The notes: a model not told the origin generated them from the sequence alone. 64,000 nt of DNA from Maledivibacter halophilus (GCF_900167445.1 NZ_FUZT01000001.1:424330-488329), one strand, 5' to 3'. Counted from the stretch's first letter, positions 27,856 to 37,460 are shown. Numbers and translations are program-made.

Positions 27856-29136
27856 ATGAAAAAGAAGATGAATATTACTTCTAAGATTTTTATTGGACTT
27901 ATTTCAGGTATTATCGCTGGACTTATAGTCTATCAACTAAAGGGTAATACATTTGTGGATAACTATATTATTGGATTCTTCTTTTATTTAGTTGGTACAG
28001 TTTTTATTAATTCTATAAAGATGGTGGTTGTTCCACTAGTATTTGTTTCATTGACTATTGGAGTAACTTCAGTAAGCAATGCCAAAAAGCTTGGTAGAAT
28101 AGGTGTTAAAACCATTGCATTCTATCTTATAACCACTGCTATAGCAGTGGCTATATCAATTGTATTATCTTCATATATGCAACCTGGTTCAGGCTTTGAA
28201 CTTTCAAGTAATTCTGTATATGAAGCCAAAGAAGTTCCTAAGCTTATTGAGGTTATTATAAATATAATTCAAATTAACCCTATTAACTGGCTAGCAAAGG
28301 GTAAGATAATTCAAATTATAGTATTATCATTCTTTTTAGGAATTGCTATTACTTTTCTAGGTGATAAAGCAATTAAAGTAAAGGAGGGATTTGAAGCCCT
28401 TAATAAAGTCATTCTTAAACTAGTGATGATCATAATGAAGTTTGCTCCCTATGGTGTATTTGCATGGGTTGGAAAAATTTTTTTTGAGTTTGGCTATGGG
28501 GCAATGCTGCCATTACTTAAATATATGGGCTGTGTATTATTGGCATTAATAATTCATGTAATTATAACCTATCAAGGATTATTGTTTGTATTTACCAGAT
28601 TAAATCCATTTAGGTTTTTCAAAAACTTTGTACCAGCTATGATGGTGGCTTTTTCAACTGTAAGTTCATTATCAACTCTTCCCATTACTATGGAAATTGC
28701 TGAAGAAAGGTTTGGTGTTTCAAAATCTGTAGCTTCATTTACATTGCCCCTTGGTGCCAAAATAAATATGGATGGCACAGCTATTATGCAAGGTGTTGCA
28801 ACTGTATTCCTTGCCCAGGCCTATGGTTTACCCCTTGGTATAGATGATTTTTTAACAGTTATTTTTTTAATAATTATTTTAACAGCAACGATTGCATCAA
28901 TAGGTAGGGCTGATATTCCTGGTGTTGGAGTAATTATGCTTTCAATGATACTTACTGAAATTAATATTCCTGTAGAAGGTATAGTAATCATAATGGGTAT
29001 AGACAGAATACTGGATATGTGTAGAACTGTAATAAATATAACTGGCGATGTTGTTTGTACATTGATTATATCTAAGCAGGAAGGTAAGCTTAATCAAGAA
29101 TTATACAATGCCAAATATCAGAAAATTAAAACTTAA
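27856..29136 (+). CDS. Dicarboxylate/amino acid:cation symporter (GltP/DctA family)
   Basis: About 426 aa. A DAACS-family transporter that imports glutamate, aspartate or C4-dicarboxylates with Na+ or H+. Multiple membrane helices throughout; the hairpin serine-rich motif is FSTVSSLSTLPITME, the Na+-site motif is PLGAKINMDGTAIMQG, and the C-terminal substrate segment is IMGIDRILDMCRTVINITGD. The ATG at 27856 after GGTGGAGACAT is preferred; an in-frame upstream ATG at 27805 would read through family D repeat sequence. Probably regulated by the GlnK/GlnL-like pair upstream. Confidence 0.92.
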   Translation: MKKKMNITSKIFIGLISGIIAGLIVYQLKGNTFVDNYIIGFFFYLVGTVFINSIKMVVVPLVFVSLTIGVTSVSNAKKLGRIGVKTIAFYLITTAIAVAISIVLSSYMQPGSGFELSSNSVYEAKEVPKLIEVIINIIQINPINWLAKGKIIQIIVLSFFLGIAITFLGDKAIKVKEGFEALNKVILKLVMIIMKFAPYGVFAWVGKIFFEFGYGAMLPLLKYMGCVLLALIIHVIITYQGLLFVFTRLNPFRFFKNFVPAMMVAFSTVSSLSTLPITMEIAEERFGVSKSVASFTLPLGAKINMDGTAIMQGVATVFLAQAYGLPLGIDDFLTVIFLIIILTATIASIGRADIPGVGVIMLSMILTEINIPVEGIVIIMGIDRILDMCRTVINITGDVVCTLIISKQEGKLNQELYNAKYQKIKT

Positions 29137-29205
29137 TAATCTATATAACAATAAAACGAAGCAGCTAAAAGATGCTTCGCTCTCATTTAATCTGCTTATA
29201 TATTT

Positions 29206-29850
29206 TTAGTCAACTTTTTTAATTGGTGTGCCTTTAGATTCTTCTTCAGTCGTAACATTACTCCAACCTTTATGATTCATATATTCAATAAATTGTTTTT
29301 TAGGATCAGTTATATTTTCAGTTTTGCTTTCATAAGGCTTATCAGATTTAATATTATTTTTCTTAATGTCAGATTTGTAATATATATTTGTTCCATCAGC
29401 CTTCTTAGAAGCTACAATTACTTTTGTTCCATCCTTTTTAATGTATACTATAGGTATTATTGAACCTTTAGGTAATTTCCTTTTATTTAATTGAATTACA
29501 TGGGAGATATAACTAAAATGTTCTTTTGACAAGTTTAAATATTCTTCTGGATTGCGATATAAGTCTTTTGAGTTAAAAAGAGTTACAGTGATATATTCAT
29601 TTTTGTCTATGGAAATGTTTTTTTCTATATTCTTCCATGAATCTTCTATCCTATTCTTAACTTTTTCTAGCTTATCAACTCTTTTTGTAGTCAATTCTTT
29701 TGTCTCATTTTGCATTTTTTTTGCTTTTGAATTTTCATAGTGATTATATAATCCTGTATAAATATTTTGTTTACTATATGCAAAAACACTTAAACTAGTC
29801 ATTAGTATTGTTAGTACACCTATTAATATTAATACTTTCTTTTTATTCAC
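29206..29850 (-). CDS. Secreted hypothetical protein
   Basis: About 214 aa with a clear N-terminal signal peptide (KVLILIGVLTILMTSLSVFAYSKQ) and a charged extracytoplasmic domain. A helical segment (ELTTKRVDKLEKVKNRIEDSW) is followed by a beta-rich region (GSIIPIVYIKKDGTKVIVASKKADGTNIYYKSD). The GTG at 29850 is placed 7 nt after AAGGTGG. It is monocistronic and convergent with the symporter. Not recognised. Confidence 0.65.
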   Translation of the reverse strand: MNKKKVLILIGVLTILMTSLSVFAYSKQNIYTGLYNHYENSKAKKMQNETKELTTKRVDKLEKVKNRIEDSWKNIEKNISIDKNEYITVTLFNSKDLYRNPEEYLNLSKEHFSYISHVIQLNKRKLPKGSIIPIVYIKKDGTKVIVASKKADGTNIYYKSDIKKNNIKSDKPYESKTENITDPKKQFIEYMNHKGWSNVTTEEESKGTPIKKVD

Positions 29851-30139
29851 AATCACACCACCTTAAATTTAATATAATTATCTATAATTATACTGTTAAA
29901 TTCCTAATTAGGTATTACGTATATTATAATATATGTGTATATATATAGCTAATTTTTTTTTACATTATATTAATTATTTAACAATTTATATAATATTACG
30001 GATATTTTTTAATATTTAGCAATAAATTAAAATATCAAAACTTGCAACCATAAAGTCATCATGGTAAAATAAAAATGGATAGTATCGTATATACGAGCTA
30101 TACCACTTTAAATATTCATAATTTTCACAAAAATCAATA

Positions 30140-30236
30140 TGGTTATTAATCTGCTCTGAGCCTATGCTATGGACCGAGACAGAAGGTATTAGTGTGAAAA
30201 ATACCCTTCTTTGCTTATGCTCTGAAGGTTTTTTTA
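30140..30236 (+). ncRNA. Candidate pan-type leader RNA/attenuator for panBCD
   Basis: A structured leader of the pantothenate operon. AGAAGGTATT (30181-30190) can pair with AATACCCTTCT (30200-30210). The same ACCCTTC strand can instead pair with GAAGGT (30224-30229), which runs into T7, forming an intrinsic terminator. This mutually exclusive pairing is the hallmark of transcription attenuation. The place upstream of panB and the segment GGACCGAGACAGAAGG suggest the known pan RNA motif, whose covariance model I could not run. Confidence 0.5.
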
Positions 30237-30330
30237 TTATACACTATTATACACTCTTTTTATGTCTATTTATCCAAGTTAGGCTTAGAAAGGGTTTTTT
30301 TATATTATAAAAATTTATGGGGTGATCAAT

Positions 30331-31167
30331 ATGTCAAATAAAAAGTTTACAGTGAGTTCATTTTTAAAGGCTAAGAAGGATGATGAGAAAATTTCAATGC
30401 TTACTGCCTATGATTATTCTACAGCAAAACTATTAGATGAAGCTGGTGTTGATAGTTTACTTGTAGGAGATTCCCTTGGAATGGTTATGCTTGGGTATGA
30501 AAATACACTGCAGGTAACAGTAGATGATATGGTGCATCATTGTAAAGCTGTTACTAGAGGTGCAAAAAGAGCTATGGTAATAGGAGATATGCCATTTCTT
30601 TCTTATCATATTAGCGTTGAAGATACTATAAGAAATGCAGGCAGACTTGTTCAGGAAGGTGGGGCCCATGCTGTTAAGCTTGAAGGAGGTAGAGAAGTTG
30701 TTGATAAGATTAAAGCAATTGTTGATGCCCAAATACCAGTTATAGGACATCTTGGACTTACTCCCCAATCCATAAATATTTTTGGTGGATTTAAGGTACA
30801 GGGGAAAAATGAAGAGCAGGCCCAAAAAATTGTTGAAGATGCATTGCTGCTTCAGGAAGCTGGAGTCTTTGCTATAGTTTTAGAATGTGTTCCAGAGAAG
30901 CTGGCAAAACTAATTAGTGAAAAACTTAAAGTACCAACTATAGGAATTGGAGCTGGCAAATATTGTGATGGTCAAGTTTTGGTCACACAGGATATGTTAG
31001 GTATGTATACTGATTTTGTTCCCAAATTTGTTAAGCAATATTCTAATCTGTGTGATTCAATAAAAGAGTCGACAAAAAGATATATAGAAGAAATAAAGGA
31101 AGGTCAGTTCCCAGCTAAAGAACATACTTTTAAGATGGATGATGAAGTCCTTGAGAAGCTCTATTAA
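30331..31167 (+). CDS. panB: 3-methyl-2-oxobutanoate hydroxymethyltransferase
   Basis: A 278-aa ketopantoate hydroxymethyltransferase, first step of pantothenate (coenzyme A) synthesis, using 5,10-methylene-THF. TIM-barrel motifs are intact: [38 protein letters not shown], the Mg site residues in this region, [23 protein letters not shown] and [18 protein letters not shown] at 30331 follows GGGGTGATCA. First gene of panBCD, with a structured leader. Confidence 0.96.
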   Translation: MSNKKFTVSSFLKAKKDDEKISMLTAYDYSTAKLLDEAGVDSLLVGDSLGMVMLGYENTLQVTVDDMVHHCKAVTRGAKRAMVIGDMPFLSYHISVEDTIRNAGRLVQEGGAHAVKLEGGREVVDKIKAIVDAQIPVIGHLGLTPQSINIFGGFKVQGKNEEQAQKIVEDALLLQEAGVFAIVLECVPEKLAKLISEKLKVPTIGIGAGKYCDGQVLVTQDMLGMYTDFVPKFVKQYSNLCDSIKESTKRYIEEIKEGQFPAKEHTFKMDDEVLEKLY

Positions 31168-31196
31168 GAGCTGTTATTATCGATTGGAGGAATACT

Positions 31197-32045
31197 ATGA
31201 AAATATTAAATTCAATAAAAGATGTTAGAGCGGAAATTAAACAAGCACGAAAAAATAGTAAATCCATAGGTATGGTTCCTACTATGGGATATTTACATGA
31301 AGGTCATCTTTCCCTTGTAAAAAGAGCCAGAGAGGAAAATAATATTGTTATAGTAAGTATATTTGTGAATCCTACACAATTTGGCCCTGATGAAGATTAT
31401 GTAGCCTACCCTAGAGATATAGAAAGAGATAGTAGATTAGTAGAGGGAGAGGGAGCTGATATAGTTTTTGCACCAGAGGTTAATGAAATGTATCCTGATG
31501 GATGCAGCACATATGTTGAGGTAGAAGGTAATATTACTAAAAAGCTCTGTGGAGCTTCTAGACCTGGTCATTTTAAAGGAGTTACAACGATAGTAACAAA
31601 ATTATTTAATATTATTACACCTGATAGAGCATATTTTGGACAAAAAGATGCTCAGCAGGTTGCTGTTATTGAAAAAATGGTTAAAGATCTATGCTTTGAT
31701 ATAGAAATAGTTCCATGTCCTATTATTAGAGAAGAAGATGGTCTTGCAAAGAGTTCAAGGAATATGTATTTGAATGAAAAAGAAAGAAAAGCAGCTACTA
31801 TACTTTCCAAGGCATTATTTAATGTTAAAGAAATTATTGGGAAAGGTGAAATAAATCCATCGAAAATAGAAAAATTTATTGTTGATACCATAAATACAGA
31901 GGCACTTACAGATATTGATTATGTTGAAATTGTAAATGCCAGGACTTTAGAATCGATTAGAAAGATAAAAGGTGATGTTCTAATAGCACTGGCTGTAAAA
32001 ATTGGTAAAGCAAGACTGATTGATAATATTAGATTGGAGGCATAA
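31197..32045 (+). CDS. panC: Pantothenate synthetase
   Basis: A 282-aa pantoate-beta-alanine ligase, which joins pantoate and beta-alanine through a pantoyl adenylate. Nucleotidyltransferase HIGH-type motif [19 protein letters not shown], then [26 protein letters not shown] and the KMSKS-like AKSSRNMYL are all present. Starts 30 nt after panB behind TTGGAGG; its end carries the ribosome-binding site of panD. Confidence 0.96.
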   Translation: MKILNSIKDVRAEIKQARKNSKSIGMVPTMGYLHEGHLSLVKRAREENNIVIVSIFVNPTQFGPDEDYVAYPRDIERDSRLVEGEGADIVFAPEVNEMYPDGCSTYVEVEGNITKKLCGASRPGHFKGVTTIVTKLFNIITPDRAYFGQKDAQQVAVIEKMVKDLCFDIEIVPCPIIREEDGLAKSSRNMYLNEKERKAATILSKALFNVKEIIGKGEINPSKIEKFIVDTINTEALTDIDYVEIVNARTLESIRKIKGDVLIALAVKIGKARLIDNIRLEA

Positions 32046-32049
32046 TAAA

Positions 32050-32433
32050 TTGCTAGTTAATATGTTTAAAAGTAAAATCCATAGAGCAACGGTTACTGAG
32101 GCAAATTTGAATTATGTAGGGAGTATAACAATAGATAGAACTTTAATGGAAGCTGCTGGAATTATTCCTGGTGAAAGAGTTCAAATAGTCAATAATTATA
32201 ATGGCGCAAGACTTGAAACCTATGTCATAGAAGGGCCTCCCAAAAGTGGTATAATATGCTTAAATGGTGCAGCAGCAAGATTAGTTCAACCAGGAGATAA
32301 TATTATAATAATTGCATACTGTTGGGTAACTAAAGAAGAAGCTAAAAAGATAAGGCCTAAAATAGTTTTTGTAGATAAAAATAATGGGATAATAGAAAAA
32401 ACTGACATAGAGATTCACGGAGAAGAGAGATAA
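32050..32433 (+). CDS. panD: Aspartate 1-decarboxylase proenzyme
   Basis: A 127-aa pyruvoyl enzyme making beta-alanine from aspartate. The self-cleavage site is YVGS: choosing the TTG at 32050 (9 nt after GGAGG at 32036-32040) puts it at Gly24-Ser25, the same positions as in the E. coli enzyme. The next ATG, at 32062, would lose four residues. [14 protein letters not shown] and [12 protein letters not shown] are conserved. Last gene of panBCD, ending at a shared terminator. Confidence 0.95.
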   Translation: MLVNMFKSKIHRATVTEANLNYVGSITIDRTLMEAAGIIPGERVQIVNNYNGARLETYVIEGPPKSGIICLNGAAARLVQPGDNIIIIAYCWVTKEEAKKIRPKIVFVDKNNGIIEKTDIEIHGEER

Positions 32434-32462
32434 AAAAACGACTCAATTGAGTCGTTTTTCTT
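32434..32462. terminator. Bidirectional terminator between panD and feoB
   Basis: A perfect palindrome, AAAAACGACTCAA followed by its inverse ending GTCGTTTTT, with T/A tracts on both sides, between two convergent operons. Confidence 0.85.
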
Positions 32463-34321
32463 TACATAATAATCTGTGCAAGGATTCCTGCAGTTAAGAA
32501 TGATATTATAAAACTGCCTACATAAATTAGTACTGATTCTTGCCAGCTTCTTTCTTTAAATATTACCATTATAGCTGCAATGCAAGGAACAAATAGAGTG
32601 ATTGCAACTAGAGATGTTATAAGCTGTGGGCCGCTTAACAGTCCCTGGGATGCAAGATCGTTGAGTCCGGCAGCTCCAAAGTCTCTTCTTACTATTCCCA
32701 TAATAAAGGCCTGTGAAACTTCAGGAGGTAACTTCAGAAAGCCTACAGTAAATGGAGACAATCCACTGGCAATACTATCTAATAAACCGGTATATTGAAG
32801 TACAGTAATAAGCAGACCACCTATGATAAATAGAGGAGTAGCTTCTTTTAAGAACATTATAGACTTAACATAGGTTTTCTTCAAAACATTACTTAGCCTA
32901 GGGAGTCTAAGAGGAGGAATATCTATTAAGAGATCACTGGATTCACCTGGCATTAATTTATTTAGTAATGTTCCTGTAAGTACAAATACAATAAATATTG
33001 TTAGGCAGTAAATAATTAGAGCCTTTAATCCCAATGGAGCAATGAGGCCCATAATTACACCTAATTGAGCAGAACAAGGTATGGCTAAGCCAAGAAGCAT
33101 TGTTGCAATAAATTTTTCTCTTTTTGATCCTAATAATCTAGTAGTAATAGTTGCCATAGTAACGCAACCAAACCCTAATATCATAGGAATAATAGCTCTA
33201 CCATTTAACCCTAATGAAGTTAATGCTCTATCAACAAGAGCAGCTATTCTGGGAAGATACCCTGAGTCTTCCAAAATAGAAAGAAAGAAATAAAAACCAA
33301 CTACTAGGGGCAATAAGAGTCCAAGAATATAAATAGGAACCATAGTTATAAGTCCAAATTCACCAATTAATAATTGTCCAATCAAACTAGAATCCTTTAG
33401 CAAACTGCCTAAAATATTCATTATAAAGTTATAATAGTACTTACCCATAATAACTTCTTCAGTTATACCAACTACAGTTTGGGCCATAAAAACGCCTATT
33501 GCTTGATACATGATATATAGAGTAACAAATAATATTGGTATACCAGTTAATGGCTTAAGCATCATTCTACTTAGTTTAGTTTTAAAGGAAGCATTTTGAT
33601 TGACTTCAAAAACGGTACTGTCTACTATTTCATCCACTCTATATCGTCTGAGTTTATATATATATTCTCTTTGGCCATTAAAATCTTTAATATTATGTCT
33701 GTCTATAATATTTTCATCTTCTTCAGCCAAAAGAAGAGCTTCTGATTCAGTATCTACTTTATTTATAATCTTATCAATAATTTCCTTAACTTCCTCTATT
33801 CTATTACCAGGCTTGGCCCTATATAATGCATCCTTTATTTTATCTAATCCTTCATTTTTTATGGCAGTCGTTGGAATAATTTCAACACCTAATTTTTTAG
33901 ACAAAAGTTCTATATCGATTTTAAGTCCATTTCTTTGTACATCATCCATCATATTTAAGGCAACAACAACAGGTTTACCCATATCTATAATTTGCTGAGT
34001 TAAAAATAAATCTCTTTCTAAGTGTACAGCGTCTACAACATTTAATATAATATCTGCATAAAGTATAATATCCCTAGCAACTTTTTCTTCGTCATTAAAT
34101 GAGGATACACCATAAACACCTGGAGTATCCATTACTACGTCTTTATTAAGTTTTCCAGAGCTTATATCAATAGTTGTTCCAGGAAAATTTGAAACATCTA
34201 CATATAAACCAGTAAGATAATTAAAAAATACAGATTTACCTACATTGGGATTTCCTGCTAAAACTATTTTTTTTGCTTCTTTTGGTATATCTATTTTTGC
34301 AGCTGGATTATGACAGCTCAT
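32462..34321 (-). CDS. feoB: FeoB-like ferrous iron transporter, divergent membrane motif
   Basis: A 619-aa protein with an N-terminal G domain: G1 GNPNVGKS, Thr-rich switch FPGTTID, G3 DTPGVY, G4 NMMD. About ten membrane helices with Gate repeats follow. It is shorter than typical FeoB. The segment that in classical FeoB reads GCNVPA..ATR is here GFGCVTMATITTR, although the Cys is kept. The second gate motif is IMGIVRRDFGAAGL. It follows feoA and a Fur box, so a role in Fe(II) uptake is likely; another divalent metal is possible. ATG after AAAGGAGGATATAT. Confidence 0.88.
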   Translation of the reverse strand: MSCHNPAAKIDIPKEAKKIVLAGNPNVGKSVFFNYLTGLYVDVSNFPGTTIDISSGKLNKDVVMDTPGVYGVSSFNDEEKVARDIILYADIILNVVDAVHLERDLFLTQQIIDMGKPVVVALNMMDDVQRNGLKIDIELLSKKLGVEIIPTTAIKNEGLDKIKDALYRAKPGNRIEEVKEIIDKIINKVDTESEALLLAEEDENIIDRHNIKDFNGQREYIYKLRRYRVDEIVDSTVFEVNQNASFKTKLSRMMLKPLTGIPILFVTLYIMYQAIGVFMAQTVVGITEEVIMGKYYYNFIMNILGSLLKDSSLIGQLLIGEFGLITMVPIYILGLLLPLVVGFYFFLSILEDSGYLPRIAALVDRALTSLGLNGRAIIPMILGFGCVTMATITTRLLGSKREKFIATMLLGLAIPCSAQLGVIMGLIAPLGLKALIIYCLTIFIVFVLTGTLLNKLMPGESSDLLIDIPPLRLPRLSNVLKKTYVKSIMFLKEATPLFIIGGLLITVLQYTGLLDSIASGLSPFTVGFLKLPPEVSQAFIMGIVRRDFGAAGLNDLASQGLLSGPQLITSLVAITLFVPCIAAIMVIFKERSWQESVLIYVGSFIISFLTAGILAQIIM

Positions 34322-34401
34322 ATATATCCTCCTTTATCGGTATGTATACTGGTATAAACCATAGTTGAATTACGGTATTATTTAAAATAATATTTTAATA
34401 A

Positions 34402-34620
34402 TTAGATACGCTTTATTTCAATTGTTTTAGCCAGATTTCTACCAATAGCTATTTCTTGCATTCTATTTTGTAAAATCACAGGTCCAGCAGGAAGTTTTTC
34501 AGAGCATAAAAGTTTAGAACCTTCATAAATACCCAATCTGATTGCTTGTATTCTAATATTTGAATCGGGAATATTAATAATTTCAATTTTTTCACCTTTA
34601 TTTGCAAGATCTAAAGTCAT
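34402..34620 (-). CDS. feoA: FeoA-domain protein
   Basis: A 72-aa SH3-like FeoA domain (LANKGEKIEIINIPDSNIRIQAIRLGIYEGSKLLCSEKLPAGPVILQNRMQEIAIGRNLAKTIEI), the small cytosolic partner of FeoB. ATG after AAAGGAGGCCATCTT. The 80-nt gap to feoB holds no terminator, so the two are probably one transcript. The Fur box lies 35 nt upstream. Confidence 0.93.
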   Translation of the reverse strand: MTLDLANKGEKIEIINIPDSNIRIQAIRLGIYEGSKLLCSEKLPAGPVILQNRMQEIAIGRNLAKTIEIKRI

Positions 34621-34654
34621 AAGATGGCCTCCTTTAAAATAAAAGATAATTTAA

Positions 34655-34673
34655 GCTAATAATAATCATTATC
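34655..34673 (-). promoter_or_regulatory. Fur box upstream of feoAB
   Basis: The plus-strand sequence GCTAATAATAATCATTATC matches the 19-bp Fur consensus GATAATGATAATCATTATC at 17 positions. It lies 35-53 nt before the feoA start, so iron repression by Fur is expected. Confidence 0.85.
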
Positions 34674-34714
34674 AAAACTATAATAAAAAAATATTTTTTA
34701 TAAATTTTCTTTTA

Positions 34715-34818
34715 TATAGATTTCCTATAGTAAAACCTAATTTATACGTATGAAAATATCCAATGTTTCTGAGGCTTTTTCATATGTATAAATTAATTGT
34801 TTTACTGGAATATCTATA
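34715..34818. repeat. Family A palindromic repeat, complete copy
   Basis: TATAGATTTCCTATAGTAAAAC at the left and GTTTTACTGGAATATCTATA at the right are inverted termini; the centre includes AAAATATCCAATGTTTCTGAGG. The right half recurs at 49388-49456 and the left end at 437 and 16889. Confidence 0.75.
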
Positions 34819-34886
34819 ATACCTTTCTTAAGCATACTATAAATGATAATGAATGTCAATATTGATAATTGTATTTTGATAAAAAT

Positions 34887-34920
34887 AAAATATCCTATTT
34901 TTGAAAATAGGATATTTTAT
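34887..34920 (-). terminator. Terminator overlapping the 53-aa gene's stop
   Basis: AAAATATCCTATTT and AAATAGGATATTTT form a perfect 14-bp stem with a short loop. The small minus-strand gene's last codons lie within it, and a T-rich tract follows on the minus strand. Confidence 0.7.
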
Positions 34921-35056
34921 TAGAAGGTTCATCATGGATATTGTTAATAAATACCAGAGTTTTATGAGAGTTATGGTTAAAAGATTTAATAGGTTGAATA
35001 GGTAATATTATTGATATAGATAATATTAATAATGTAAATAGTTTAGTTGTTTTCAT
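34895..35056 (-). CDS. Small secreted peptide, 53 aa
   Basis: A short gene starting MKTTKLFTLLILSISIILPI: two lysines then a strong hydrophobic core, followed by a polar tail (QPIKSFNHNSHKTLVFINNIHDEPSNKISYFQK). This looks like an exported peptide or a signal-peptide-bearing propeptide. The ATG is preceded by TGGGGGATAAT, and the stop is inside a terminator hairpin. No neighbouring receptor or protease was seen, so a signalling role is only a possibility. Confidence 0.55.
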   Translation of the reverse strand: MKTTKLFTLLILSISIILPIQPIKSFNHNSHKTLVFINNIHDEPSNKISYFQK

Positions 35057-35301
35057 TATTATCCCCCATTTCTATTATTAAAATTTAATATTGTTTCACT
35101 GTAATTAATCGGTTTACTTGAATCTATATAATTAGTTTCTCACATTATTCTTTTTATATGTTAGAAATATTAGGGGGATATAGCAAAATTTAAATTTTTC
35201 TAAAATTTAGAAGGATATTTTGACTTTACGTAGAATAAGATTATTAAGAAAAACGTTACCAACATTTCTTGAAAACGTTATAGGGATTGCACCGAAAGGT
35301 G

Positions 35302-35457
35302 CTATTTTTTTGTCTTATTTTCTTTTATTTTTCTTTCTATATCATCAGCAAAGCTCACATGTTCATCAGTAAAGCTTAATCCTACACCTACATCTTCTCT
35401 ATTATGGAAAGTAGGATTTTTTTTGCCAACAACACCTTTTCTATTTTTTCTAGTCAT
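35302..35457 (-). CDS. Small basic protein, 51 aa
   Basis: MTRKNRKGVVGKKNPTFHNR at the N-terminus is very basic; the C-terminal half is DVGVGLSFTDEHVSFADDIERKIKENKTKK. A GAGGAGGCTCTTTA site precedes the ATG. The composition resembles small spore-core or nucleic-acid-associated proteins, but no SASP signature is visible. A GCACC-GAAA-GGTGC hairpin lies immediately past the stop. Confidence 0.6.
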   Translation of the reverse strand: MTRKNRKGVVGKKNPTFHNREDVGVGLSFTDEHVSFADDIERKIKENKTKK

Positions 35458-35496
35458 TAAAGAGCCTCCTCATAATAATTTATAATTTTATTTATA

Positions 35497-35616
35497 TGAG
35501 CAAATTGCATAATTACCTTCTTGAAAAATCATCTACTACATATAGTTTTAAAATCTGCAAAGATATGCCACCTATATTATGCAACCCAGCCAAATTAGAG
35601 TTATGCAATTTCTTCA
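35497..35616. repeat. Family B repeat, long copy 2
   Basis: Begins TGAGCAAATTGCATAATTACC and ends TTATGCAATTTCTTCA. It has the same internal order as the copies at 1316-1435 and 49956-50075, including CCAAATTAGAGTTATGCAA near the right end. Confidence 0.85.
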
Positions 35617-35733
35617 TATAACTATTATGAGTAAAATTATATAATCATATTCTTATAAGGTGAAGTTATATTGTGAATGTAGATTTTTATAAGTTTGATA
35701 AAAGAAATAGGAAAAGTCTTATTTCCTTTATTC

Positions 35734-36459
35734 TTATAGTATTTCCACATTTCCATCCAGCTTATATATAACATCTTTTCTTTCAACAATAATTGTAATT
35801 TTTTCAAGTAATTCTTCATCGGTTTTTATGTTTTTAAGCAGCTCCTTAGATGGATTGATAGCAATAGGATGACCAAGCATTTTTAACATAGAATAATCAC
35901 CATTTGTGTCTCCATAAGAATAGCTTTTATTTAAATCAACATCATATTTTTCTACAAAATTCATAATTGCTTTGTGTTTACTTTCAGAATCCCACATTTG
36001 TATGATTTCACCGGTAAAATTATTATTTTCATCTACAATATATTTAGTACCACAGTAGTCTGTTGCCTCGTATTTTTCTGCCATTCTTTCTACTAAATAT
36101 GCTGGGCCTCCAGATATAAAGAATATTTTATGGTTTAGCGATTTATGCCAAGCTATTCTAGCTCTAGTATATCTATAAACTTTATCTCCCTTAAGATTTA
36201 TTACTTGATCATTAATAAATTCTAGATGATTTTTGTTTAATCCCTTTAAAGATTGAATGTAAGCTTTTGCCAGTTCTAGTAAATAATCATCAAAGTTTCC
36301 ACGACGCTTTTGCCAATCGTAATAGGTATGCTTAACATGACTGTGCCATAGGGCGGGGTCTATAACTTCGTATTTAAGCAATTTTTTAAAATGCTCTACC
36401 ATAAGAGAATTTCTATATAATGTTCCATCAATATCAAAAAATGCACCAATTTTCCCCAT
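35734..36459 (-). CDS. HAD-superfamily IB phosphatase
   Basis: About 241 aa. HAD motif I is FFDIDGTLYRN (nucleophile Asp and general acid Asp), motif II is FFISGGP, and the Mg-binding motif IV is YSYGDTNGDYSML. A helical cap follows motif I. It belongs to the SerB-like IB group; phosphoserine or another small phosphomonoester is a plausible substrate. ATG at 36459 after GAGGTGATATTA is preferred over the overlapping GTG at 36468. Confidence 0.85.
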   Translation of the reverse strand: MGKIGAFFDIDGTLYRNSLMVEHFKKLLKYEVIDPALWHSHVKHTYYDWQKRRGNFDDYLLELAKAYIQSLKGLNKNHLEFINDQVINLKGDKVYRYTRARIAWHKSLNHKIFFISGGPAYLVERMAEKYEATDYCGTKYIVDENNNFTGEIIQMWDSESKHKAIMNFVEKYDVDLNKSYSYGDTNGDYSMLKMLGHPIAINPSKELLKNIKTDEELLEKITIIVERKDVIYKLDGNVEIL

Positions 36460-36787
36460 TAATATCACCTCTTTAAATTTATATATAAATTCATAAAATA
36501 TTGAAAATAAAGTTTAACGTTATTTCTATTTACAGTTATAGGGTTTTCTCAATTATATCAATTATTTGGTAACAAAAAACTTTTAAAACAATAATATGTA
36601 TTAAAAAATGTTTATAATAATGATTAAATATTGAAAAAAATGGTATTAATTAAATATATAACATTAATTATTATATTAAAATAAATATAGTAAAAATCCA
36701 AGTATCATAACTATATAATAGTATATATCCCCTAAATTTCTACATTTAAACTCAATATAAGGATAAATAGCGATAAATTTATTAAAT

Positions 36788-36897
36788 TAGGAAATTACAT
36801 AAATTCCTCTTGTAAAAACCAACTACTATATTCAGATTTAAACACTCTAAAGTACTATCATATACCTTATGTGATTGTCTCAATTTAAAATTATGAG
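36788..36897. repeat. Degenerate family B copy in a gene-free stretch
   Basis: AGGAAATTACATAAATTCC at the left, CTACTATATTCAGATTTAAA in the centre and ATATACCTTATGTG further right follow the same order as the long family B copies but with many changes. The rest of 36460-36986 is very AT-rich and shows no gene. Confidence 0.4.
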
Positions 36898-36986
36898 TTT
36901 ATCCTAGATATTAAAATTATTTATCTTTATAGAGCTTATATAGTAAAATTTTTACATAGTTTCAAAATTAATGTGGGGTGATTATA

Positions 36987-37349
36987 ATGTTAATTGCAAT
37001 TATTTATGCTTTTATGCTAACCATTTTTATCGGGTTTATTATCGAAAATTTTAAACTAAGCTTTGATCTTAAAAAAGTAGAATTGATAAATTTCAAAATT
37101 ATAAATATTATTTCTAAAATATTTTCAGGAAAAACCGACTTTGACATATTTATGATTAATGATCTTAGAAGGATTTTCAACGAAGAATTTTTAAATACAA
37201 AGATGCTAGATAAATATGAACTATACAAAGTAGATGATTCTAAAATAAAAGTAAAATATTTTAAAGGACATGTAATAGAAGAATTAGAGATATTAGCTTA
37301 CAAAGGAGAAATCAAATTAATTGAGATAAATAAAGAAGTTTTAGAGTGA
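36987..37349 (+). CDS. Hypothetical protein with N-terminal membrane helix, 120 aa
   Basis: The ATG at 36987 follows GGGGTGATTATA and is preferred over the overlapping GTG at 36978. The N-terminus (LIAIIYAFMLTIFIGFIIENF) is one membrane helix; the remainder is a small charged cytoplasmic or external domain (FDIFMINDLRRIFNEEFLNTKML, KVDDSKIKVKYFKGHVIEELEI). Not recognised. Confidence 0.55.
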   Translation: MLIAIIYAFMLTIFIGFIIENFKLSFDLKKVELINFKIINIISKIFSGKTDFDIFMINDLRRIFNEEFLNTKMLDKYELYKVDDSKIKVKYFKGHVIEELEILAYKGEIKLIEINKEVLE

Positions 37350-37460
37350 AATAAAAATGAGAATTATTTTCAAAAGCCTTTAGATATTTAATACAAGTGT
37401 AATTATTAAATAGATAACTCCTTTAAATATATTAATATGTCAGTTACTTAGCCCCTAACT

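Noticed and set aside
35288..35311. GCACC-GAAA-GGTGC hairpin with T7 read as a plus-strand terminator
   Set aside because: No plus-strand gene ends there; the T tract is the complement of the lysine codons at the end of the minus-strand 51-aa gene.
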